Positions 1 to 9,705 of a DNA stretch of 13,639 nt are shown piece after piece. This DNA is from Funneliformis mosseae. Its lineage: Eukaryota > Glomeromycota > Glomeromycetes > Glomerales > Glomeraceae. The DNA lies in the NCBI GenBank assembly GCA_910592005.1, contig CAJVPP010002751.1, forward strand, positions 1 to 13,639, given 5' to 3'. The first letter of the stretch is position 1. Every line of letters begins with the position of its first letter. The position numbers and the translations under genes were made by a program. Under the pieces are notes generated by a model. The model was given only the letters and a program-made list of their open reading frames with translations. It searched no databases and was not told the origin of the DNA.

Positions 1-360
1 AGCTTACCAACTTTACCCGACTCCTTAACGAAATTCGATTGTAGTTATACTCAAATAAATAGCTTACCAACCTTACCTGACTCCTTAACAATACTCGGTT
101 GTAGTAATACTCCAATAAATAGCTTACCAAATTTACCCGATTCCTTAACGGAACTCTATTGCAATAATACTCAAATAAATAGCTTACCAACTTTACCCGA
201 CTCCTTAACGAAATTCGATTGTAGTTATACTCAAATAAATAGCTTACCAACCTTACCCGACTCCTTAACAATACTCGATTGTAGTAATACTCAGATAACT
301 AGATTACCAAATTTTCCCGATTCCTTAATTTACGTTTTTCCAGAATATTTACTACGTAAA
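1..360 (+). repeat. 60-base coding tandem repeat with a 180-base higher-order period
   Basis: Six consecutive 60-base units begin at 1, 61, 121, 181, 241 and 301; the last decays after about 28 bases. Units 1 and 4 are identical over 60 bases, units 2 and 5 differ at five positions, and units 3 and 6 share their first half with two differences. The array therefore grew most recently by duplication of a three-unit (180-base, 60-residue) block rather than one unit at a time. Confidence 0.95.
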
Positions 361-363
361 TAA
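1..363 (+). CDS. C-terminal part of a short-repeat LRR protein
   Basis: Reading from base 1 gives 120 codons and a TAA stop at 361-363; the 5' end lies outside the window, so there is no start codon. The protein is five full 20-residue leucine-rich repeats, a half repeat and a tail ending YLLRK. The repeat pattern is S-L-P-x-L-P-D-S-L-T-x-L-x-C-S-x-T-Q-I-N. The L-x-x-L-x-C strand and the L-P-x-L-P turn match the short 20-residue LRR class known best from bacterial YopM/IpaH-type proteins. Thr sits where those proteins usually have the Asn of the ladder. Such LRRs form a curved binding surface; the partner here is unknown. The frame is intact over all repeats, with synonymous as well as non-synonymous change, so the gene is probably functional. 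No signal peptide can be judged. The LRR call is secure; bacterial descent is only inferred. Confidence 0.85.
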   Translation, partial: SLPTLPDSLTKFDCSYTQINSLPTLPDSLTILGCSNTPINSLPNLPDSLTELYCNNTQINSLPTLPDSLTKFDCSYTQINSLPTLPDSLTILDCSNTQITRLPNFPDSLIYVFPEYLLRK

Positions 364-777
364 TTCTATTAATAACCTTTCCATGGTCCTATAATAATTT
401 TTAATATTCAATTTTACATATTTAAGCTTTTCCTTTTGTCTTATAAATTATATATAGCAACATTTATATGCATGATTGTAATATTTCTTAAATAAATAAA
501 AAATTAGGATAATAAAGTTTTGTAAGACTTATTACAGTGTGAGGTTTAAACGAAAAAATTTGGAGAATTTCTTTTTTTTGATTAAATAAAAATAAATTTA
601 TTCAAATAATTTAATAAGCATGATGTTCATTAATCTTTGCGAAATTAAAAGAGTATAATTACATAATTTGTAAATAAATTGTAATTTATTTTTATGTGTA
701 TAAGTATTACTTACTGAGAAGCCAAAAATGTAAAATTACAAAATTACTATTAAACGATCAGTTCAGTTAAATCAATT

Positions 778-800
778 GGTCAAAAGGTCAGCCTTTGACC
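778..800. repeat. Imperfect inverted repeat
   Basis: The left arm ggtcaaaagg (778-787) pairs with the right arm cctttgacc (792-800), with one bulged A and a four-base loop. It could be a hairpin or the worn end of a mobile element; no matching end was seen elsewhere in the window. Confidence 0.5.
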
Positions 801-904
801 GACAAGATGTGATCTATAATTTCATGTATAACCTAGGGATCACTAATTTACCCCCACGCTACGATTGGCTGGTATACAGTAATTGAGATTAATTAGGGTC
901 AGTT

Positions 905-928
905 GTTAGGTGTTAGGTGTTAGGTGTT
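905..928. repeat. (GTTAGGT)3 microsatellite
   Basis: Three exact copies of a 7-base unit occupy 905-925, followed by the first bases of a fourth. It looks like telomeric sequence but the unit is not TTAGGG and the array is very short, so a simple microsatellite is the best call. Confidence 0.8.
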
Positions 929-1154
929 TTGCCACCGGTATGACAATGGTGATGTTTCAATTTTTATTAAATATTTGAGGTACTTAGAATTATTTTCAAT
1001 ATTATACAAATATATATCGGTATAATTATAAAATTGATAAATTTAGAAAGCGATGACATTTACATTGCTTTACAGTTAATAAATATTCATACTTTCTAAA
1101 CGTAACGTAGTGTGGATTACAAAGTGAATATTTATTTTTATTTTAATTAAAAAT

Positions 1155-2472
1155 TTATCTATTATTAACTTGAAATACCTCATAATCCTCTGGAATATCG
1201 ATTTGAGTATAAACATTTGGGTTATTAGCATACCAAGTATTGAATACAAATAAAAATCGGTAATATCATTACTAGAAACATAACCAAATATTGTAGCATA
1301 AATATACATCATACTGAGCATGATCATAGTTAATATAAACTACTTTTGTAATTTGAAGGTTTGTTTTATTTACGAATGAGAAAATAAACTTTCTTTGGTA
1401 GTTTCCATGATCCTACTTATATCCTCCCACTTTTCTATTAATTTTTTATTAATAATATATTGGCCCTTTTGTTATCACATTTTTGAAATTCCACAACTGG
1501 CATTATAAAGTAATTTAAAATCATAACGTAACTTCTTGTCAATTTCTTTCTTATCAATATTTAGACTCAACTAAGGTTGAATCACATTTAGATTGTCTAG
1601 GGTTGTATATTAATATATAATTTCTTATCTTGTGTCAAAGTATAAGTTAAGAGGTTAACAACCAAATCCTTTGGCAGTAGTTCCTTAAAGTTAAGTATTT
1701 TTCAAGAAAATCTCCTGACGAAATATAAAGAAATCTAACTAAATGGATAGATCGATGAAGAGCTCTTTCCATAACAATAATTTCTTCATTGCTCCATTCA
1801 ATGACATCTTTAGGAATAGACGGATTTTGAGCAAACACCACTTAATTAACCTATCCAAAATATCAATTTCATCCAGTTAAATCATCCCGTTTAAAAGTAA
1901 TTCTAATAAAGGTGTTTTATACTGAGAAATTTATCAGAATTAAAAAACTCTTCGGGATCTTCACAAATTTTTTCAAACAAAAGCGTAATTTAGTGAAAGT
2001 TTCATTTTGATAAATATTTCATGAATTCCTATATATTCTTTTGTAAAAACTCATGATATTCTTTAATTAAATAATCTTCAATTTCGTGAACTAATGATTG
2101 AATATTAAGTGCATCTGCCGCTTTTAAAAGCTTTAATATTTCAGTTCCTTCTAATCTCGTCACGTCTCCTTCCGCAATATAAAAATCTGAAATTCAAAAG
2201 GATATTAGTAACTTGGTTATATTATTGTTGAAGTTGTCGTTATTTACCTGAAGATAATTTAAAAATATCTGGAGGAATGTTGGGTATTTTTAAAATAAAT
2301 TTCCCTTCCTTCTTCTCAACACTTTCTTTAATTGATTAATCATAAAATATTGTGACTGAAACATAAAATATTTGAAAGGGTAGTTCTTTAACGTTTTCAT
2401 TTTCACCGGCATAAAAATGACATCATATCTTTTGTCATTTTCAAATAACCTTTCATAATCATTAGCGCCTCC
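1155..2472 (-). pseudogene. BTB-BACK-TLDc protein pseudogene
   Basis: On the minus strand, fragments in the order of a fungal BTB-BACK-TLDc protein can be read in several frames. The BTB part starts after an intron acceptor at 2473-2474 with NDYERLFENDKRYDVIF, then shifts frame to AGENENVKELP (about 2410-2378) and KEGKFILKIPNIPPDIFKL. A 61-base intron (2247-2187, gtaaat...ttcag) follows, then FYIAEGDVTRLEGTEILKLL and a stop at 2031-2029. The BACK part includes FAQNPSIPKDVIEWSNEEI (near 1840-1785) and LLPKDLVVNLL. The TLDc part is badly broken but ends clearly with NLQITKVVYINYD and IDIPEDYEVFQVNN before a stop at 1157-1155. Intact relatives are thought to act as Cul3 adaptors through BTB; the role of TLDc in these fungi is unclear. 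No usable ATG or intact frame remains. A possible first exon, NPHKDILSVALN, lies just upstream near 2565-2520 but is weak. Family assignment is from memory of conserved motifs. Confidence 0.8.
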
Positions 2473-5400
2473 CTGCAAACATTCGATAGACAGAAAGTTT
2501 GTAGAACATTTATGGTTCCATTTAGAGCGACGCTTAGAATATCTTTATGAGGATTTGTCAATAGAAACGCATTTTTTTTATTTTTGAAAAAAACTGCAAC
2601 CTCAAAAATAAATGAGCGACTTCGTAATAAGCTCTTAAATAAATTTTAATAATAATGTTGTATTCAATTCTTTCGAAACAATTTTAAATGTAAGAAAGAT
2701 CGGAAATCAAAAAAATAAATGAAGTTTCAAATATGGAATCAAAATATTAAAACGGCGAAAGCTAAAATATCGCGAGGGATTAAAAGAAAGTTTTAAGGTG
2801 TGTGTATGTATGCAAATTCAAGAAGGGGGAGGTTGGTTATATTTTGCTGTTGAAGGATTTCCAGCTTGTATTTATAAAAAAAGATTAACTATTATGACAC
2901 CGTGACAACCTTGCAAAATGATCTTACATTCAAAATTATGGTGTTTCTGGGCGAAATATATTCAATGCAACATTAATAATAATAAAAAAAAGAAAAGTAG
3001 CATTAATTTTTAATAAGGTAAAATATATTAGATTTTATTTGTCCGATTTTTTTTTTTAACCTTCACCTCCGCAAAAGAAAAGTAAGTTTTATAAAAAATC
3101 ACCTACGTCGTGACATTCCTTAATAATTTCTAGTAAATCACGTTATCGCCTTTATCACTCATAAAATGTAAAAGTTTTTATATATTTAGCTTCTAATTCG
3201 ATGATCAAAATTTAAAATCTAGCCGATGGGTTTCTCTGAAAACTTTTAAAAACAATATTTCATAATTACTACTATATTACACTTTTATTATTATTTTTAT
3301 TAAAAATAGAAACGGATTAATAAAAGTATTAAAACAAAAGTATTATTTATAGTTTATTTATTAGTATAGCTAATTTCATATAAACTCCGAGATATCACAA
3401 ATATATTAAAAAACAAGATCGTCTACATCATATGGGTGAGCACGATAATAATTCATATTTATGTATAATTGAACAAAAAAGATTGTATTATAATTATAAT
3501 TTTTTAGCTACAATGTAGTTTTAAAATTAAATCGAACTATTTCTAATAATCAAACAGTAAAATTAACAAAATGTCGGAGTTAGTTTAAAGGTAATGATTA
3601 GAATCTAACAAAAATAAATAAGTTATGCTAGAGCATATTTTAATACAAATAAATAAACTATTGGATATTGTACTATCATTACAAATCAAGAGGTGACGTC
3701 TTTGGCAACCATGACATAGTTGGCGTCTATGAAAAATTTTATGTTTTTTAACAATTAAATTTATAATTTAATATTTGAAAATTATAAACTTACCTCACCG
3801 TAGTATGCGTAATTAAATATTTTATTAATAACCTTTAAAGTGTGGGTCAATTAATGACTTCGCGAAATAAACTTACTCGAAAGTTGAATCCATTTTATTC
3901 TTTTAGGTTTTGAAGGATTTTCAAAATTATTACCGGTTTTTTTTATCTTTAGTTACGCTATATAATAATTAAATTATTAAATAATATTTGAAAATAATAA
4001 CTTACCCTTTAGCTAAAGGCGTACTATATGAAATTTAAAAATATTTTTAAATAATTTTAATTCTTGAAGATAATGATTTTTCGATTCTTTCTTACCTTTT
4101 GAGTGGAATCAAAATTATTACTTAAATTAAAAAGAGCAAAAGATTGATTTTTGTTGTGAATTTCATTTTGTAATTACTTAAATTTTGAAGAGAGATTGAA
4201 ATATTGTTCAATTTATAGAGAAGAAGCTTTTTTTTCTTTTACGTTTTAGAATATTAATAAAATAAAAATTTATTGATATTAACGCATAATATTTAAGCAA
4301 AAAAAAAAGTAATTCTAGTTCCTTCCGGTTAATGAAATTCTAGGAAAAAAATTATTTATAGTTATGAAGCCACTCACCTAATTTATGAACTAATTTTTAA
4401 AAGAATGAATTTACCATATATGTAACATAAATGATATTCCGTATAAAAGTAAGTAATATAATATTTACAATTTCAACATTGTTACATTGTTTATTAAGCT
4501 TATCTAATCAACAGATAATTTCAGAAATAACAAGATCTTAAACTAGCTTCAAGTTTAATATTAGACATGTTAATTGTATTTATGAATAATATTAATTATA
4601 TATTTTTTTTTTTCGAGAATTCTATTTGTACATGAACTCTATGAAACATTAGTGTAGTGAAAAAAATTTTTTAATCATCAAAATTTTTCTTTTCTCAAAT
4701 TAATTAGTTTAGTAAAAACGAACATAGTATGATGCTTTGTGATAAATAGCAACTTAATCTGTATAACTAACCCTAACCTACATAATAAGTTAATATATCA
4801 CATGACCGTGTTTCATAAACCCGTGTTTACAATCATATTTTAGAATTTTGCATATTTAATAAATTCGCACATTATTTTTTTTTTTGTTGTATTCGAAAAT
4901 TAATTAAAAATTCCAGACTGGCGTATTTCAAATATGTCTAATTGGAGACAATTGGTAACAAACAAATTTTTTGAATTTTACGCAAACAATTCGTAATTTT
5001 TCATGAGAAAGTATACTTCTTTTATTCTCTTTTATCGTTTTATTTCTTAAAATGACGCATGATACAATATTTCAGATAGAATATATTATCAAAATGAAAA
5101 GATGATATGGAATAAATTACAAACTTACTATCCAAAATGTCGTTTGAAAAAATTAATAAGAAAACCATTAATTTTTAATGTTTAAATAACGCTATTAACC
5201 AACGTTATCGCTTTAGTGACGATAAATTGATCGACATCAAATTTAACTTAAATTGTTTAGCGGCGACAAAATGGAAAATTCAAGGTTAAAATATTCTTAC
5301 GGTGAGAATTATTTTATTAGGAATAACAAATTGCTTAACGGTTAAACTCTCATTTTTAAAATATGTTTCATATTTTCTGCTTATTAATACATCTCAATTG

Positions 5401-5474
5401 ACTTGAACTAGAATCAACTTATTCAATATTAAACGTATTGAATCGTTGTTAAAAATGCTATTCTCGAAAAAACT
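2473..5474. other. Long A+T-rich spacer without a convincing gene
   Basis: Bases 2473-2800 lie upstream of the minus-strand BTB-TLDc pseudogene and would have held its first exon and promoter. The rest is A+T-rich with many homopolymer runs and stops in all six frames. Two diverged copies of a module of about 200 bases, with donor-like gtaag sites on the minus strand, lie between about 3757 and 4121 (see findings). A perfect small hairpin with 8-base arms lies at 5421-5428 and 5436-5443. No tRNA or rRNA was recognised. Confidence 0.55.
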
Positions 5475-7578
5475 AAAACATTTTATCGATTTAAAAATGG
5501 ATCATTAAGGAGTTTTTTTTTAAGGAAATAAATATAACCAGTTACTCATTCAATTATTTACAATGACCTGTGGCTTAGAAATTTGGTAAACCGTGTGGTA
5601 TGTTTTTTTTCTCCAAAAATATTTTTCATTAAAAAAATAAAATAAACAAATGCAAACCGCATAATTCAAATGCGTGGATTGAAGAATATATTTCAAGCAA
5701 AGATATAAAATACAAACATTTTACAATTTCAATAGATTGTTACAGGCTGCTTTGGGAAAAGTCTATCGTGCAAATTGGAAAAGTTCAAAGCAATACATCG
5801 CTTTAAAAACATTCATTACATAAACAATGCTACTGTGAAAGAACTTATTCGTAAGGTAATTAAATTTCAATATTGTATTTCAGTTAATTTATTATATTAT
5901 AAATTTATATTCTTAATAATTTAGCTTGAACATCAACGGGAAGTTGATTTTCATTGTCAATATCATCCGCTTTCTGGGGATTACAGCATCAAATCAAGAT
6001 ATAAAATCTTGGATATACTTATACCTTTACATTGTAATTTTAACTTATTTAAACATTAAAAAGTTAGAAAATCAAGATGTTCAATTGAAAAATATTGGTT
6101 AGTGATGGAACTATTTGAAGAATAATTTTGATAGGATTGCTTGGAATTATAAATACGAGCTTGCATTCCAGTTGACTAGCTCTGTGTCGTGAAGAATGAA
6201 TTGTGCATCAATTTGGTAATATCACATAATGTTTATATCTTATTTTTTTTTATGATGGAATCTTGCTGTTTATAATTAATAGAAATTTGTAACGTATTAA
6301 TCAAGGTATTATTAAACTAGTAGACTTTGGTTTATCGAAAAGTATTGAAGCAGCAACTAAAGTCTTTGGTGTAATTACTTATATTGATCCTAAAAGATTT
6401 GAAAAATGGAGAAAAATGACAATACATTGCAACAATCCACGCTACATTAAAAAAGCGATGTTTACAGTATTGACGTGCTGTTATGTGAAATATTAAGCGG
6501 ACGACCTCCTTTTTATGTTAAAGATGATGAATAGAAATTTTACAAGGACTCAGAGAAAGTATTATTCCTGAAACACATAAAGATTATATAATTATTTATA
6601 CAGGTAATGTATTATTATAAATTTAAATTTAAGCAATGTTTTCGATCAATAAATATTTTATGATTTTAGTATACTTGGACAGCGAACCAGACAATCCTCC
6701 GTCTATTAACAGAGTAGTTGATTAATTAAATGCAAAAACAAAATAAAATAGAATATGATCAAATTAATAATGAATAATCAAACCTTCAATCGTCACAACA
6801 ACAAATTTATTCTAGTGCAATTAATTCATTTCATGGGGACCTAACTTGATTCAAAACTTTAGTGAAACATCCGTCATCGTTTTACAATGATACTGTTGAA
6901 AGTTTAACAATTTCGTTCTTAACAAGGATATATTAAAGTATTTTCCCTTAAGTTGAAAGTTGGTTTTGGTTTTAGGATAATACCAAGAGTTAATAAAGGA
7001 AAATTATCAATTCATTTGCCATGCATGATCGTAATAATGTGTTTAATTTGATTTATTGAATTGAAGTAACCCTCTATCCTTATAGTCGATGAATTTTCTT
7101 TATCTTATATTATAACTGAAAATAAAAGTCAATTATTAACTAATTACACTTGATTAATTTGCTATCCACCTCCAGAAGTATTTCATTATACCTAAGAGCT
7201 CGAAATTTACTAAACTTTATGCCGTTTACATTCTGAAAAGTTGTTAAGATAGGTATTTACCAAATTTCAAAAGTGTCCATACTAAAAAAATTGTATTCCA
7301 TTTTTAAAAATGGTTTAAAATAAAAAGAAATACGGTAGTAATTGTAGTAATTGTCTAAAAAAAAACTAACATACCTCATTTGTCAATTGTCATGTTACAT
7401 GTGTAACCTGAGGTGTGTCAACTATCATCTAATGACGCAAAATGATAGTTAATTTAACGCACAACATACTGTATAAATTATGATCTATAATTATTAAAAC
7501 TATTCTGATCTAGAAATAAAAATATTTAAATACGCCCCTTAAAACAGAGCCTAGTATGCTATGACTTGCAATGACAAT
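5475..7578. repeat. Tandem 2,104-base duplication, copy 1
   Basis: This unit is repeated immediately downstream at 7579-9682. Comparing the two copies line by line I found one difference, T at 5498 against C at 7602, and no length change, including in the nine-base T and A runs. The unit contains about 190 bases upstream of the kinase pseudogene, the whole pseudogene, and about 640 bases downstream. That downstream part (6937-7578) has no convincing gene but holds a perfect 16-base palindrome (7298-7313), a hairpin with 6-base arms (7373-7378 and 7409-7414) and a hairpin with 9-base arms (7420-7428 and 7442-7450). Confidence 0.97.
5663..6936 (+). pseudogene. Protein kinase pseudogene, copy 1
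   Basis: Fragments follow the order of an expanded Glomeromycotina kinase family. They are NSNAWIEEYISSKDIKY (from 5663), a Gly-loop remnant GCFGK then, after a one-base shift, VYRANWKSSKQYIALKTF (5761-5814; invariant Lys 5806-5808), NATVKELIRK, an intron at 5856-5924, LEHQREVDFH (alpha-C Glu 5940-5942) and, shifted, NIIRFLGITASN. Next come YWLVMELFEE, NFDRIAWNYKYELAFQLTSS, and CREE-stop-IVHQFGNI. Then GIIKLVDFGLSKSIEAATK (DFG at 6323-6331), KSDVYSIDVLLCEILSGRPP (from 6451) and a stop at 6532. After that comes EILQGLRESIIPETHKDY, an intron at 6604-6669, and YLDSEPDNPPSINRVVD. The catalytic loop should read HRDL but reads H-Q-F, so about three codons including the catalytic Asp are gone. There are at least five stops and several frameshifts. 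The tail (to 6936) recalls the Ser/Gln-rich linker of the family; no Sel1 repeats are visible. Confidence 0.88.
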
Positions 7579-9682
7579 AAAACATTTTATCGATTTAAAA
7601 ACGGATCATTAAGGAGTTTTTTTTTAAGGAAATAAATATAACCAGTTACTCATTCAATTATTTACAATGACCTGTGGCTTAGAAATTTGGTAAACCGTGT
7701 GGTATGTTTTTTTTCTCCAAAAATATTTTTCATTAAAAAAATAAAATAAACAAATGCAAACCGCATAATTCAAATGCGTGGATTGAAGAATATATTTCAA
7801 GCAAAGATATAAAATACAAACATTTTACAATTTCAATAGATTGTTACAGGCTGCTTTGGGAAAAGTCTATCGTGCAAATTGGAAAAGTTCAAAGCAATAC
7901 ATCGCTTTAAAAACATTCATTACATAAACAATGCTACTGTGAAAGAACTTATTCGTAAGGTAATTAAATTTCAATATTGTATTTCAGTTAATTTATTATA
8001 TTATAAATTTATATTCTTAATAATTTAGCTTGAACATCAACGGGAAGTTGATTTTCATTGTCAATATCATCCGCTTTCTGGGGATTACAGCATCAAATCA
8101 AGATATAAAATCTTGGATATACTTATACCTTTACATTGTAATTTTAACTTATTTAAACATTAAAAAGTTAGAAAATCAAGATGTTCAATTGAAAAATATT
8201 GGTTAGTGATGGAACTATTTGAAGAATAATTTTGATAGGATTGCTTGGAATTATAAATACGAGCTTGCATTCCAGTTGACTAGCTCTGTGTCGTGAAGAA
8301 TGAATTGTGCATCAATTTGGTAATATCACATAATGTTTATATCTTATTTTTTTTTATGATGGAATCTTGCTGTTTATAATTAATAGAAATTTGTAACGTA
8401 TTAATCAAGGTATTATTAAACTAGTAGACTTTGGTTTATCGAAAAGTATTGAAGCAGCAACTAAAGTCTTTGGTGTAATTACTTATATTGATCCTAAAAG
8501 ATTTGAAAAATGGAGAAAAATGACAATACATTGCAACAATCCACGCTACATTAAAAAAGCGATGTTTACAGTATTGACGTGCTGTTATGTGAAATATTAA
8601 GCGGACGACCTCCTTTTTATGTTAAAGATGATGAATAGAAATTTTACAAGGACTCAGAGAAAGTATTATTCCTGAAACACATAAAGATTATATAATTATT
8701 TATACAGGTAATGTATTATTATAAATTTAAATTTAAGCAATGTTTTCGATCAATAAATATTTTATGATTTTAGTATACTTGGACAGCGAACCAGACAATC
8801 CTCCGTCTATTAACAGAGTAGTTGATTAATTAAATGCAAAAACAAAATAAAATAGAATATGATCAAATTAATAATGAATAATCAAACCTTCAATCGTCAC
8901 AACAACAAATTTATTCTAGTGCAATTAATTCATTTCATGGGGACCTAACTTGATTCAAAACTTTAGTGAAACATCCGTCATCGTTTTACAATGATACTGT
9001 TGAAAGTTTAACAATTTCGTTCTTAACAAGGATATATTAAAGTATTTTCCCTTAAGTTGAAAGTTGGTTTTGGTTTTAGGATAATACCAAGAGTTAATAA
9101 AGGAAAATTATCAATTCATTTGCCATGCATGATCGTAATAATGTGTTTAATTTGATTTATTGAATTGAAGTAACCCTCTATCCTTATAGTCGATGAATTT
9201 TCTTTATCTTATATTATAACTGAAAATAAAAGTCAATTATTAACTAATTACACTTGATTAATTTGCTATCCACCTCCAGAAGTATTTCATTATACCTAAG
9301 AGCTCGAAATTTACTAAACTTTATGCCGTTTACATTCTGAAAAGTTGTTAAGATAGGTATTTACCAAATTTCAAAAGTGTCCATACTAAAAAAATTGTAT
9401 TCCATTTTTAAAAATGGTTTAAAATAAAAAGAAATACGGTAGTAATTGTAGTAATTGTCTAAAAAAAAACTAACATACCTCATTTGTCAATTGTCATGTT
9501 ACATGTGTAACCTGAGGTGTGTCAACTATCATCTAATGACGCAAAATGATAGTTAATTTAACGCACAACATACTGTATAAATTATGATCTATAATTATTA
9601 AAACTATTCTGATCTAGAAATAAAAATATTTAAATACGCCCCTTAAAACAGAGCCTAGTATGCTATGACTTGCAATGACAAT
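7579..9682. repeat. Tandem 2,104-base duplication, copy 2
   Basis: This is the second head-to-tail copy of the unit at 5475-7578. The 7-base string taaaaca is found at the left edge (5474-5480), at the junction (7578-7584) and at the right edge (9682-9688), each exactly 2,104 bases apart. This is what an unequal exchange or slippage at a short microhomology would leave. The gene-free part downstream of the kinase remnant (9041-9682) repeats the palindromes of copy 1 at 9402-9417, 9477-9518 and 9524-9554. Confidence 0.97.
7767..9040 (+). pseudogene. Protein kinase pseudogene, copy 2
   Basis: Every position equals copy 1 plus 2,104, with no difference inside the pseudogene. The invariant Lys is at 7910-7912, the broken catalytic loop near 8301-8327, DFG at 8427-8435, and the introns at 7960-8028 and 8708-8773. 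All stops and frameshifts of copy 1 are present, so the copy was made after inactivation. It cannot encode an active kinase. Transcription or a non-coding role cannot be judged from sequence. Confidence 0.88.
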
Positions 9683-9705
9683 AAAACAGATAAAAATTTC
9701 AATAA

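Larger units (their letters stand above)
364..1154. other. A+T-rich spacer between the LRR gene and the BTB-TLDc pseudogene
   Basis: No reading frame here resembles a protein. The first part is the likely 3' untranslated region of the LRR gene, with overlapping AATAAA signals at 491-500. Bases 770-930 are visibly richer in G+C than their surroundings and contain an imperfect hairpin and a 7-base tandem repeat (listed separately). The minus-strand pseudogene ends at 1155, so this is a tail-to-tail spacer. Confidence 0.6.

Noticed and set aside
1..360. CRISPR-like array
   Set aside because: The 60-base repeats are directly adjacent with no spacers and form one open LRR reading frame.
905..928. 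Interstitial telomere repeat
   Set aside because: The unit is GTTAGGT rather than TTAGGG and there are only three copies.
1076..1327. 83-codon minus-strand open frame
   Set aside because: It mostly runs out of frame over the TLDc end of the BTB-TLDc pseudogene; the meaningful residues (DIPEDYEVFQVNN) are in another frame.
4768..4778. ccctaacc-type motif as telomeric sequence
   Set aside because: A single short occurrence, not an array.
5474..9688. Duplicated unit as a transposon with 7-base target duplications
   Set aside because: There are no terminal inverted repeats or transposase, and two units sit head to tail with a single shared word at the junction, which fits slippage or unequal exchange better.
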